Source: a virus. From it: a stretch of 34,049 bases of DNA. The DNA is taken from the IMG/VR virus record IMGVR_UViG_3300049893_002886, positions 1 through 34,049 of that record; one strand, 5' to 3'. The notes under the pieces are model-generated. The model saw only the letters and a program-made list of their open reading frames with translations, had not been told where the DNA came from and searched no databases. How positions within the stretch are numbered: the first letter of the stretch is position 1; every line of letters begins with the position of its first letter. This document shows positions 1-5,442 of this stretch, one piece after another. The position numbers were made by a program, and so were the translations under genes.

Positions 1-52
1 GGGCGGGTTTGCCGACCCCCCGGGCTCTTTTCGTCTCAGGTCCCACAAGCCG

Positions 53-271
53 TTAGTCCACCAGGTCTTTAGCCCATCTCGAAGAGTAGGCTGGGTACAG
101 GGCTGCCATCTTGGCTACAGCCCTGTGGCGTCGGGTGGGCAGGGCGGCGTAGTGCGCCGCACGGATGGACAGGCTGTCGTCGCCCGCTGGGGCGTGGACG
201 AGGACCTCGAGTACGGTAATGGTCAGGACGAGAACGCTGAAGCTTGCCCAGATGACTAGTACGGTTTCCAT
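53..271 (-). CDS. Small single-pass membrane protein, 72 aa
   Basis: No family recognised. Residues 1-26 form a hydrophobic segment (starting METVLVIWASFSVL) that should be a membrane anchor. The remaining ~45 residues are soluble and basic, with several Arg/His, ending KDLVD. The ATG at 271 is preceded by a clear Shine-Dalgarno (TAGGAGAGAAGG on the minus strand), which supports both the gene and this start. A good sigma70-like promoter with a palindrome lies about 50 bp upstream (317-349), so this gene probably has its own transcription unit. It is the leftmost and last leftward gene in the window. The topology would fit a small inner-membrane host-takeover or exclusion protein, but that is inference from size and topology only. 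Confidence 0.7.
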   Translation of the reverse strand: METVLVIWASFSVLVLTITVLEVLVHAPAGDDSLSIRAAHYAALPTRRHRAVAKMAALYPAYSSRWAKDLVD

Positions 272-316
272 GGCCCTTCTCTCCTAGCCGCTTTGCCGAG
301 CGGCGTCGTGTACACA

Positions 317-349
317 AGCAATATTGCTCGCATTTTGTGCGGGTGTCAA
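317..349 (-). promoter_or_regulatory. Leftward sigma70-like promoter with palindromic operator candidate
   Basis: On the minus strand there is a perfect -35 hexamer TTGACA (344-349), an 18-bp spacer and a -10-like AATATT (320-325). A T-rich run precedes the -35. The -10 lies inside a perfect 12-bp palindrome, AGCAATATTGCT (317-328), a typical place for a repressor to block the promoter. The predicted start is near 313, about 40 nt before the ATG of the 271->53 gene. Candidate binders in this window are the ribbon-helix-helix-like and XRE-like proteins; this is unproven. Confidence 0.5.
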
Positions 350-461
350 GAAAAAAAAGCACATGGTCGGAAAGCGCAACTGGCGCGGCAGCTTGCGAGC
401 GCCGAGCGGCGATTAACGCAGTGCGGCTCCATTGAGCGCCATCCTGTAGTAGCGCGCAAAT

Positions 462-540
462 GGTCGGTCGGTCGGTCGCGGCGCCGAGCGGCGAGCGGCG
501 AGCGGGCACCGAGCGAGCGCCGAGCGGCGGCGAGCGGCGC
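462..540. repeat. GC-rich low-complexity tandem repeats
   Basis: Four tandem GGTC units (462-478) are followed by imperfect, overlapping repeats of CGAGCGG and GAGCGGC up to 540. Similar GAGCG(C/G)CGAGCGGC text also occurs near 395-412. No convincing gene covers 272-539: the rightward reading frames here are Arg-rich and lack ribosome sites. The function is unknown; iteron-like binding, replication slippage or simple low complexity are all possible. Confidence 0.6.
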
Positions 541-788
541 TACTTTCGCGCGGCGCGGCGAGCACGGACTGCGGCGTCGCGTGCTTCGACCTTCTGGCCG
601 GTACGCGGTACGCCGATCCCGCGCCGTCGGTACTCCCTGGGAACGCCGCGGCCGAGCTCGGCAGCGAAGTCAGGCAGGTAGCGCAATATGAGCATGCGTA
701 TGAGTTGCGAGGCAGGAAGGCCAGTGGCCGCCACAGCTGCGTCTATGGCGGACCGCGTCGACAAATCACCCCAGAAGTTGATAATCAT
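540..788 (-). CDS. Ribbon-helix-helix (CopG/Arc-like) DNA-binding protein candidate, 82 aa
   Basis: From the ATG at 788 the protein opens with a short beta-like segment (MIINFWGDLS). Two helices follow that match the RHH pattern: RSAIDAAVAATGLPASQLIR, then MLILRYL. The TG-(L)P-x-SQLIR turn and second helix are the usual CopG-family signature; the resemblance is by eye only. The C-terminal ~35 residues are strongly basic and probably disordered. The frame is open up to 827 with GTG (809) and TTG (827) alternatives, but none of the possible starts has a good Shine-Dalgarno. A short ORF with a good one (840->766) overlaps the start, so coupled translation is possible. It would bind DNA as a dimer and is a candidate regulator of the nearby palindromic promoter. 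Confidence 0.5.
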   Translation of the reverse strand: MIINFWGDLSTRSAIDAAVAATGLPASQLIRMLILRYLPDFAAELGRGVPREYRRRGIGVPRTGQKVEARDAAVRARRAARK

Positions 789-840
789 TCTCAAGATCGA
801 TCTTATCACAGGGGAGATATGGGGCAAAAAGGGACAACAT
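766..840 (-). CDS. Possible 24-aa leader ORF before the RHH-like gene
   Basis: The minus-strand ATG at 840 lies 9 nt after an AAGGAG ribosome site (850-855) and opens a 24-codon frame (MLSLFAPYLP...) ending in TGA at 766. It overlaps the start of the RHH-like gene in another frame. The good ribosome site belongs to this ORF rather than to the RHH frame, which hints at translational coupling or a leader role. It could equally be chance. Confidence 0.25.
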   Translation of the reverse strand: MLSLFAPYLPCDKIDLENDYQLLG

Positions 841-1205
841 TGCTACCAACTCCTTCCCCCGCAGGCCATTTCGGGGCCTCGTCGAAGCCCCCCGGGGGGT
901 CGCCGAGGGGTGCTCGCGGCGCCAAAAACGGCGTCTGCGGCGCCGCGGTCGGTCTTACTGCGCCCGCTGCGGCGTGCAAAATTCCAGCAATTTCGGGCGT
1001 TTGTGCCGAGCGTTCCGACGGAATGTTCCGACCGAGGGTCGAAACTCCCCGCGGCCTGCTTCGTTCTGTCGCTGTGGCTTGCCCTGGCACGGGCCTTGCC
1101 TACCCCACGTCCCGGGTTTACGTCCCGGGTCCCATCCCCATCTAATCTTATCGCCCCGCACCCGATTCGATTCCCAAAAGTCAAAGCACCGCCTGCCCGT
1201 TCTCA
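841..1205. other. Intergenic stretch with short palindromes and direct repeats, no convincing gene
   Basis: No frame here has protein-like composition with a ribosome site. The open frames on both strands are Arg/Pro-rich shadows. Visible structure includes a 12-bp palindrome of six C and six G (888-899) and two 11-bp direct repeats ACGTCCCGGGT (1107-1117 and 1120-1130). GTTCCGAC also occurs twice in 1012-1040, as do several GGCGCC sites. A leftward frame at 806-1090 is Pro/Ala-rich and cannot be fully excluded as a disordered protein. The stretch may be regulatory DNA for the leftward genes below it. Confidence 0.4.
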
Positions 1206-1439
1206 TCAGTCTTGTTTGTTCTCGGCATCCATGGCCGACGCCACAGCGACGATCGCGATATCCTGATGGCACTTCATGCACCTGAGCCGCAGCACTTTGC
1301 GGCCGAAGTCGTAGCAAGCTCCGAGGCCGGCGTCCTTGTGGCACGCCTGCACGATGCTTGCGACCGACACTTTACGTTCCTTGTCTGGGCCTGGCGTGTA
1401 TGGCGGCCACTCTTTCTCAAAGGTCTCTTGGAAGAACAT
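1206..1439 (-). CDS. Small Cys-rich (zinc-binding-like) hypothetical protein, 77 aa
   Basis: No family recognised. With the ATG at 1439 the protein has C33-H34, C42 and C54-MK-C57-H58, a spacing compatible with one zinc site. The C54-x2-C57-H58 also reads as CXXCH, but no signal peptide is present, so heme attachment is unlikely. The start at 1439 is chosen because GGAGAG lies 8 nt upstream; in-frame ATGs at 1445 and 1487 are possible, the latter overlapping the upstream gene's stop region. It is the last gene of a leftward run (1886->1206). Its role is unknown. Confidence 0.65.
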   Translation of the reverse strand: MFFQETFEKEWPPYTPGPDKERKVSVASIVQACHKDAGLGACYDFGRKVLRLRCMKCHQDIAIVAVASAMDAENKQD

Positions 1440-1474
1440 CCTCATCTCTCCGATCTGCCGCTGCCGCGGCCTCT

Positions 1475-1582
1475 TCAGTCCCCGCACATCTGCACAAAAA
1501 CACAGGCCAGGAGCAAGCCAGCGGCGAGCCCGTTCATGAACGTCTCAAAGGCGGCGACAGAAAGGTCTCGGTGTTCGCTCAT
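1475..1582 (-). CDS. Tiny single-pass membrane peptide, 35 aa
   Basis: The reading starts MSEHRDLSVAAFETF and continues into a hydrophobic helix (about residues 17-32, GLAAGLLLACVFV), ending MCGD. It is supported by a strong GGAGGAG ribosome site and by a 4-nt ATGA overlap with the stop of the upstream 54-aa membrane protein. This is classic translational coupling. Function unknown. Its position beside another small membrane protein suggests the two act at the inner membrane together (inference). Confidence 0.65.
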   Translation of the reverse strand: MSEHRDLSVAAFETFMNGLAAGLLLACVFVQMCGD

Positions 1583-1743
1583 GGGCTCCTCCAGACCAGC
1601 GCGCAGATGAGCCACACGGCAAGGCATCCGATGATTCCTTTGCCCCCTACCCACACAGCCGCCTTGAGCGCGGCGGCGAGAATGAGCAGCCCAACGAGCG
1701 CTACGGCAACGAAGCCGAAGATGTTCTCGAGCGCTTCTTTCAT
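1579..1743 (-). CDS. Small two-helix membrane protein, 54 aa
   Basis: From the ATG at 1743 the protein reads MKEALENIFGFV and carries two hydrophobic helices (about residues 8-30 and 35-50) separated by a short GGKG turn. A strong AAGGAG ribosome site lies 8 nt upstream, within the C-terminal codons of the preceding gene. Both borders are ATGA overlaps (1740-1743 and 1579-1582), so three genes form a tightly coupled cassette. A holin-like or host-membrane role is conceivable from size and topology, but position in the accessory block rather than near lysis genes argues against a holin. Confidence 0.7.
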   Translation of the reverse strand: MKEALENIFGFVAVALVGLLILAAALKAAVWVGGKGIIGCLAVWLICALVWRSP

Positions 1744-1886
1744 CTCCCGAGCTCCTTCCGGTGTTGGAGCCAGAACACCTCGTTCGGGTGGACCAGAACG
1801 AAGCGGTGTCTGTGCATTTCGAGGGCGTAGACGAACCCGTCGCAAAACAGCATCGACCACCAGAAGTCGAACGCCAGGTTGACCAT
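1740..1886 (-). CDS. Small hypothetical protein, 48 aa
   Basis: The protein starts MVNLAFDFWWSMLF and is aromatic-rich in its first half; the second half is polar with several His/Arg, ending RKELGR. The final codons encode the AAGGAG ribosome site of the next gene, and the stop overlaps the next start (ATGA), supporting this frame. The upstream ribosome site is weak (GGCGGG directly before the ATG). It diverges from the 1915 gene by only 28 bp. No family recognised; the unusual WW and aromatic content may mean membrane association. Confidence 0.6.
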   Translation of the reverse strand: MVNLAFDFWWSMLFCDGFVYALEMHRHRFVLVHPNEVFWLQHRKELGR

Positions 1887-1914
1887 CCCGCCAGTTTGCC
1901 GCTACGGTAACCAC

Positions 1915-2169
1915 ATGTCACGACGCGACGAGGCGAAGAAGGCTTTCACGTTGGCATCGATGCGCTACATGGAGTGCTACGAGCGCGGCATTGAGGCGCA
2001 GGACGCTGCGGCAGCGGCCAGGCGCAAGGGCGAGCTCGAGCGCAGTCTGATCACGGAGTCGGAGGCGGCAGCTGCGAAGGCCGAGGAGTTGCTCGCTCTC
2101 GTCAGGATGCTGCTCTCTTACCGGGAGATAGACAGACTGCCTGTCGAAGAAGAAATTTCGCCTGCGTAA
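1915..2169 (+). CDS. Alpha-helical coiled-coil hypothetical protein, 84 aa
   Basis: The sequence is almost entirely charged/Ala-rich helix (MSRRDEAKKAF..., AAAAARRKGELERSL..., AAAAKAEELLALVRMLL), with a short acidic tail. The ATG at 1915 is preferred over an in-frame TTG at 1879, although neither has a strong ribosome site. It is a lone rightward gene diverging from the 1886 gene. No DNA-binding or catalytic motif is visible. A small oligomerising or partner-binding phage protein fits, but the function is unknown. Confidence 0.65.
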   Translation: MSRRDEAKKAFTLASMRYMECYERGIEAQDAAAAARRKGELERSLITESEAAAAKAEELLALVRMLLSYREIDRLPVEEEISPA

Positions 2170-2387
2170 GAGAGAGAGCATGTAGCCTCAGGGGCCCACC
2201 GAAGCCTCGGCGGCTCGGGTGCGTGTCTCCCTCAGATCCGACCTCCTGTGCGGTCCGCGCTGAGGACCTTCACGGGGCCGGAGTTGACGCCTATGGAAGG
2301 ACTTATGGAGGAAGTTTCACCGCGACCGGTCCTTAGTTGGACCTGTCGCTCAGGGGGGAGATCTAAGAGGGGGGGGTTTGGGACAGC
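2170..2387. other. Intergenic region upstream of the XRE-like gene
   Basis: No gene seen. An imperfect hairpin (CCGAAGCC / GGCTCGG, about 2199-2218) lies after the preceding gene but has no T-run, so a classical terminator is not supported. A purine-rich tract (AAGAGGGGGGGG, near 2366-2377) serves as the ribosome site of the next gene. No clear -35/-10 pair was found. Confidence 0.4.
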
Positions 2388-2675
2388 GTGTCAAGCAAAT
2401 TCGTGGCCGCAGTGCATCAATACGTGAATTCCTCGGACTTTTGGGAAGCTGCGGAAAGGGAAATAATCGTGCCAAAGCAAAGCGTGAAGACCGCGAAGGA
2501 ACGCGGGTGGGGCCAGCCGCTCTATGTGTGGAGGATGCAGCGCGAGCTGACTCAGGATGAGGCCGCGATGAGAGCTGGGGTCAGCCGCGACTCGTGGGGC
2601 CGCTGGGAGACGGGCGTCATGTTGCCGAACTTGCGCCACTACAAGCGCCTCGTTCGGCTTGGTGTGCGGGTTTGA
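2388..2675 (+). CDS. XRE/Cro-type helix-turn-helix regulator, 95 aa
   Basis: The C-terminal half holds an HTH_3-type domain. WRMQRELTQDEAAMRAGVSR gives the first helices and turn, and DSWGRWETG is the recognition helix with the family's W-E-x-G ending, followed by LPNLRHYKRLVRLGV. The first ~40 residues are a helical extension with no recognised fold. The start is the GTG at 2388, with a G-rich ribosome site upstream. It is a single rightward gene between two leftward runs, a typical place for a phage early regulator. It probably binds operators near the accessory-block promoters; the target is unknown. Confidence 0.75.
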   Translation: MSSKFVAAVHQYVNSSDFWEAAEREIIVPKQSVKTAKERGWGQPLYVWRMQRELTQDEAAMRAGVSRDSWGRWETGVMLPNLRHYKRLVRLGVRV

Positions 2676-2684
2676 TCCGCTCCG

Positions 2685-3011
2685 TCAGTCCGCCTTCTTC
2701 TCCGCATGCCTGATGACCGCCTCGAGGGGGCCGTAGTCGGGCTTCTTCTTCTTGCGCATCTTCACGTCCTCGAGCACCCGGTGCCCCGCCGCGCTCACCC
2801 TCTGCCGCAGCAGGTTCCACGCGCAGCAGTCGCAGTGCTGCCCCTTGGCGACGCTCCGGTCGGCACCCCTGCAGCAGTACATGCAGTTGCCCTCGGCCGT
2901 GACCGGCACGCCCACGAGGAGCAGCGCCGCGGCAGCCTCGGTGATCGAAAGAAGGTGCTCGGCCATCTCGGCGCTGCTCGGGCCCTTCCTGCTGTCATTC
3001 TGGTCGGTCAC
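2685..3011 (-). CDS. Cys-rich zinc-binding-like protein, 108 aa
   Basis: The protein has a hydrophobic Ala/Leu stretch (about residues 23-37, ITEAAAALLLVGVPV). Six cysteines follow in two clusters, C43-x2-C46-C47 and C60-x-C62-C63, likely one or two zinc sites. The tail is basic with KKKK (about 87-90). The GTG at 3011 is chosen because GGAGGT lies about 7 nt upstream and the GTG overlaps the previous stop (GTGA). It is the last gene of the leftward run 4715->2685. No named family; the fold may be a small zinc ribbon. Confidence 0.65.
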   Translation of the reverse strand: MTDQNDSRKGPSSAEMAEHLLSITEAAAALLLVGVPVTAEGNCMYCCRGADRSVAKGQHCDCCAWNLLRQRVSAAGHRVLEDVKMRKKKKPDYGPLEAVIRHAEKKAD

Positions 3012-3244
3012 TTCACCACCTCCCGGGCTGCCTCGAGAACCGCCGCGCACGTTTCCTGCGTCTCTCCGTACCGTGCGGCATCGTGTACGCGCAGCGCATC
3101 GCGGAGCTTGGCGATCTTCTTGGACGCTGGCGCTCTGAATGCGTTGAATCCGATTGCCGCGGCCATCACCCCGACACCGAGACAGGCCATAAACATACCC
3201 GTTGCAACAAGCAACGACGCGACGTCTTGGACGCTGTTTAGCAT
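3008..3244 (-). CDS. Small membrane-anchored protein with C-terminal repeat module, 78 aa
   Basis: The N-terminal ~33 residues are hydrophobic (VASLLVATGMFMACLGVGVM...) and should span the membrane. The C-terminal half reads KKIAKLRDAL...VLEAAREVVK. That half resembles the C-terminal half of the upstream neighbour (KLAKLREAV...LLEAAREVVK), so the two look like partial paralogues. The ATG at 3244 overlaps the upstream stop (ATGCTAA). The terminal EVVK codons supply the GGAGGT ribosome site of the next gene. Function unknown. Confidence 0.7.
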   Translation of the reverse strand: MLNSVQDVASLLVATGMFMACLGVGVMAAAIGFNAFRAPASKKIAKLRDALRVHDAARYGETQETCAAVLEAAREVVK

Positions 3245-3624
3245 TTCACCACCTCCCGCGCTGCTTCGAGTAGCGCAGCAATGGCATCGCGTGTAGAGTG
3301 CTCTGTATCAAGGCACTTACACGCGTAATCTGTCGCCATTCCACGATTGCGTGGCCATAGACAGTTATTGCCGTAACAGCCTTTACCGATATCAGCATTA
3401 AAAGCGCCGACAGCCTCGCGGAGCTTGGCGAGCTTCGTCTGATATTCTTCGCGTACGGCTTCTGTCCCGCTCACGTAGCCCTCGTCCCAGCGCGAATCGG
3501 CTCGCTGTTGTAGCCGCTTGATTTCTCCTGCCGCCTCTTCGACGGTTGCAATCGAAGCGATACGGCCCTCGTACTCGTTCACCATCCCGAGAGCGCGGCA
3601 GAGTTCGATGTATGACTCATCCAT
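3238..3624 (-). CDS. Hypothetical soluble protein with Cys cluster, 128 aa
   Basis: The first two thirds are helical and charged (ATVEEAAGEIKRLQQRADSR, EEYQTKLAKLREAVGAFNAD). A Cys-containing loop follows (GCYGNNCLW...YACKC), then the C-terminal helix AIAALLEAAREVVKC shared with the next gene. A good ribosome site (GGGGAGGTGAAG) sits in the last codons of the upstream gene, 1 bp from its stop. The Cys arrangement could bind zinc. Parts of this gene look less GC-biased than its neighbours (around 3290-3420). No family recognised. Confidence 0.7.
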   Translation of the reverse strand: MDESYIELCRALGMVNEYEGRIASIATVEEAAGEIKRLQQRADSRWDEGYVSGTEAVREEYQTKLAKLREAVGAFNADIGKGCYGNNCLWPRNRGMATDYACKCLDTEHSTRDAIAALLEAAREVVKC

Positions 3625-3625
3625 C

Positions 3626-3907
3626 TCACTTCACCTCCCCAAGCGCGCGGTCGAGCAGGACGGCGAGGTGCTCTCCGTCACCGGTTTGGTCTGTTGCCTG
3701 TCGCGATGCTCGCATCAGAGTCTCGAATTCGTTACTCTCTCGTTCGTCATGCGCTTCACTCTCAAGCCACACCGCCACCGCCGCACATAGTCGCTCGATG
3801 AGCTGGGCTCGTGCCTTCTCACCTTCACAATCACAGCGCAGAATCTCCCGTGATTCTGCGTCAAGCCGCGTGCCATCTCCGTTGCATTTCTGACACTGCT
3901 CGGTCAT
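3626..3907 (-). CDS. Zinc-finger protein with DnaJ-type CxxCxGxG motif, 93 aa
   Basis: The N-terminus carries C5-QK-C8-N-G-D-G, an exact CxxCxGxG element as in DnaJ zinc centres, followed by C25-D-C27, which could complete a single zinc knuckle. Residues ~34-93 (LIERLCAAVAVWL ... GEHLAVLLDRALGEVK) are clearly paralogous to the whole upstream neighbour. It therefore looks like a tandem duplicate that gained or kept a zinc head. The start overlaps the upstream stop (ATGA) and uses GGGGAGGTG as ribosome site. Its role is unknown, perhaps an adaptor binding a host protein. Confidence 0.7.
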   Translation of the reverse strand: MTEQCQKCNGDGTRLDAESREILRCDCEGEKARAQLIERLCAAVAVWLESEAHDERESNEFETLMRASRQATDQTGDGEHLAVLLDRALGEVK

Positions 3908-4125
3908 GGCTGCACCTCCCCAAGCGCGGCGTCGAGTAGAATGGCGAGGTGCTCACCGCCACCGTTCGTGTTGGTGGCTTCTCGTGCAGCGTTCCACAGT
4001 TCTGAGCATCCGCCGTAGGAGATCGAATGAGCCTCTTCGCTGAGCCACTCCGCCACCGCAGCGCAGAGCTTCTCGACGAGCTGCCTGCGCTCCAACTCAC
4101 GCGACATTTTGAGTTTCGTGCTCAT
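3904..4125 (-). CDS. Small helical protein, paralogue of the downstream gene, 73 aa
   Basis: After a short charged N-terminus the protein reads LVEKLCAAVAEWLSEEAH and ends GGGEHLAILLDAALGEVQP, matching residues ~34-93 of the downstream 93-aa protein almost position by position. The pair arose by tandem duplication. The start forms an ATGA overlap with the stop of the MazG-Csx16 fusion gene, with a GGTGGGGG ribosome site in that gene's last codons, so the two are translationally coupled and may work together. No known family; helical with no visible catalytic motif. Confidence 0.7.
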   Translation of the reverse strand: MSTKLKMSRELERRQLVEKLCAAVAEWLSEEAHSISYGGCSELWNAAREATNTNGGGEHLAILLDAALGEVQP

Positions 4126-4715
4126 CCCCCACCAACCTTCACAACGATGTACTCGGCCGGTCCGCCGGCGAGCGTTCTGACCTGTTCCACTGAGAGCTCC
4201 TTGCCGCGCAGCTCGCGCGGTATATCGAGCGGAATCTCGACAACGCTCGCGGCGTGTGCGGCGAGATGCGTTGGAAGGTTTCCGATAACACGTTTGCCCT
4301 CGATTTCTGCCTTCGACGCGTGCTCGATCACCTTCGTATTGTCGTCGACGAGGCCTATCTCGCGCAGATAGAGAACGAGCGCTGAATGGCGTGTCACGAC
4401 GACCGTGTCGCGTGCATGCATCTCGAGGTGCGTGTCCCGCTCTCGTGACTTCGCCTCCTTTTTTGCTGCGTAGAAGGCGGCGTAGAGGGCGACATCGGCA
4501 GCCTCTTCCCAGGCTCGGCTGCCTGTCGCATCCAGGAGTTCCTCCGCCTCGAGGATGATGCCACCGTAGAGATTGTCCATGTCCTCGTCCTTCCAGTGGC
4601 GCTTGTCCGCGTTGCGCTCGAGCGCCGCCTGCGCCGCCTGCGCGAGGCGGGCGACGATGGGGTGGACCGTGATGGGCACGTTCGTGCGCGCGTCGCGCGG
4701 GGACATTGGACTCAT
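4122..4715 (-). CDS. MazG-like NTP pyrophosphohydrolase / Csx16 (VVA1548-family) fusion, 197 aa
   Basis: Two domains are visible. Residues ~17-95 are all-helical with the MazG metal-binding pattern, E56-AE-E59 followed by E71-AA-D74 in LEAEELLDATGSRAWEEAAD. This family hydrolyses NTPs to NMP and PPi. Residues ~103-194 match the CRISPR-associated Csx16 family: VVVTRHSALVLYL (104-116), VIGNLPTHLAAHA (143-155), then PLDIPRELRGKELS (162-175). Csx16 genes normally sit in type III CRISPR loci, and family members have been reported as ring nucleases that cleave cyclic oligoadenylate. The ATG at 4715 has GGAG 5 nt upstream; an in-frame ATG at 4706 is the alternative. It is first in a coupled leftward run of six genes. 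Inference: a phage counter-signalling enzyme. Domain calls are by eye, and the fusion is the odd feature. Confidence 0.75.
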   Translation of the reverse strand: MSPMSPRDARTNVPITVHPIVARLAQAAQAALERNADKRHWKDEDMDNLYGGIILEAEELLDATGSRAWEEAADVALYAAFYAAKKEAKSRERDTHLEMHARDTVVVTRHSALVLYLREIGLVDDNTKVIEHASKAEIEGKRVIGNLPTHLAAHAASVVEIPLDIPRELRGKELSVEQVRTLAGGPAEYIVVKVGGG

Positions 4716-4756
4716 TGGGTCTCCGTTCAGTGGAGTTGTGTTGCCGTCTCGGTTAC

Positions 4757-4784
4757 ACTATACCGGCGCGGCCCACAACGCCAA
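4757..4784 (-). promoter_or_regulatory. Candidate leftward promoter for the 4715->2685 run
   Basis: On the minus strand, TTGGCG (4779-4784) is followed by a 16-bp spacer and TATAGT (4757-4762), close to the sigma70 consensus. It lies 41 bp upstream of the start of the MazG-Csx16 fusion gene. This 80-bp gap separates divergent genes, so a promoter is expected here. A weaker rightward pair (TTGTGT, 17 bp, TATACC at 4736-4764) overlaps it and could serve the methyltransferase side. Confidence 0.4.
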
Positions 4785-4795
4785 ACGGAGAGCCC

Positions 4796-4879
4796 ATGTC
4801 TGAGAGCTTCTGGCGGGAACTGCTGTTGTTCGCCGTGTGTGCCTATGGCGGGATGTTGATGCACGGGTGCATTTCGTGA
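4796..4879 (+). CDS. Tiny membrane peptide preceding the methyltransferase, 27 aa
   Basis: The ATG at 4796, with GGAG 6 nt upstream, opens a 27-codon frame: MSESFWRELLLFAVCAYGGM, then a short Met/Cys-containing end and TGA at 4877-4879. Residues 9-22 are hydrophobic and could insert in the membrane. The stop overlaps the proposed GTG start of the adenine methyltransferase gene (GTGA), so it may be a translational coupler as well as a peptide. Confidence 0.5.
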   Translation: MSESFWRELLLFAVCAYGGMLMHGCIS

Positions 4880-5442
4880 ACGGCTCGTCCGAGTGGGAGA
4901 CGCCGCGGTGGCTTTTCGAGCAGCTCGAGATCGAGCTCACGCGCAAGTTCAGCCTCGACGTGGCGGCGAACGCGACGAACGCGAAAACGGACCGGTGGAT
5001 GGGGCGGGGCGGCAGAATGGAGCCCCACCCGTTACGACGCCATTGTGTCGGTGACGGCCTCGAGGACATGTGGCTTGGCGATGTGTGGTGCAACCCGCCA
5101 TATGATGACATTTTGTCATGGGCACGCAAAGCGTTCGACGAGGTGCACGGGACCAAGCATTTGCAGAGCTTTGCAATGCTCGTCCCTGGACGCACCGAGA
5201 CCGAGTGGTTCCGCATCCTTGCGGCATGTTCGTCGGAGATCCTGCTGCTGCACCCGCGTATCGCCTTCATTGATCCGGTGACGAAGCTCGCCGGCGGCTG
5301 TGACCGCTACGGCTCTGTGGTATTCTCGTGGCGATGCGGCGACCGCACGGGCGACCCGATCTACAGGCACGTACGGGCGACGGACCCAGCGCCGAAGCGG
5401 CGGCGTCAGTCCGACGACGAGTCGAAGGATTCCGAGCTCTGA
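4876..5442 (+). CDS. Phage-type DNA N6-adenine methyltransferase (Dam family), about 188 aa
   Basis: Transfers a methyl group from SAM to adenine N6 in DNA; in phages such enzymes mask restriction sites or regulate packaging and expression. Visible family features, numbered from the GTG at 4876, are EWETP (6-10), LDVAA (27-31), the catalytic NPPY motif IV within WCNPPYDDI (71-79), and the C-terminal GGCDRYGSVVFSW (140-152). This order and length match the phage Dam family. The start is uncertain: GTG at 4876 overlaps the upstream stop (GTGA), while GTGs at 4867 and 4837 also fit. The C-terminal ~30 residues are charged and probably disordered. It is convergent with, and overlaps by 37 bp, the leftward 5522->5406 gene. 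Confidence 0.85.
   Translation: MNGSSEWETPRWLFEQLEIELTRKFSLDVAANATNAKTDRWMGRGGRMEPHPLRRHCVGDGLEDMWLGDVWCNPPYDDILSWARKAFDEVHGTKHLQSFAMLVPGRTETEWFRILAACSSEILLLHPRIAFIDPVTKLAGGCDRYGSVVFSWRCGDRTGDPIYRHVRATDPAPKRRRQSDDESKDSEL

Noticed and set aside
462-540. CRISPR array
   Set aside because: Repeats are short, overlapping and lack unique spacers; this is low-complexity sequence.
293-1266. Rightward frames at 293-691, 460-681 and 688-1266
   Set aside because: Extreme Arg/Ala/Pro composition reflecting GC-rich repeats, no ribosome sites, and opposed to the better-supported leftward RHH-like frame.
1206-1439. CXXCH motif suggesting a c-type cytochrome
   Set aside because: No signal peptide, and other cysteines suggest a zinc site; a single CXXCH is weak evidence.
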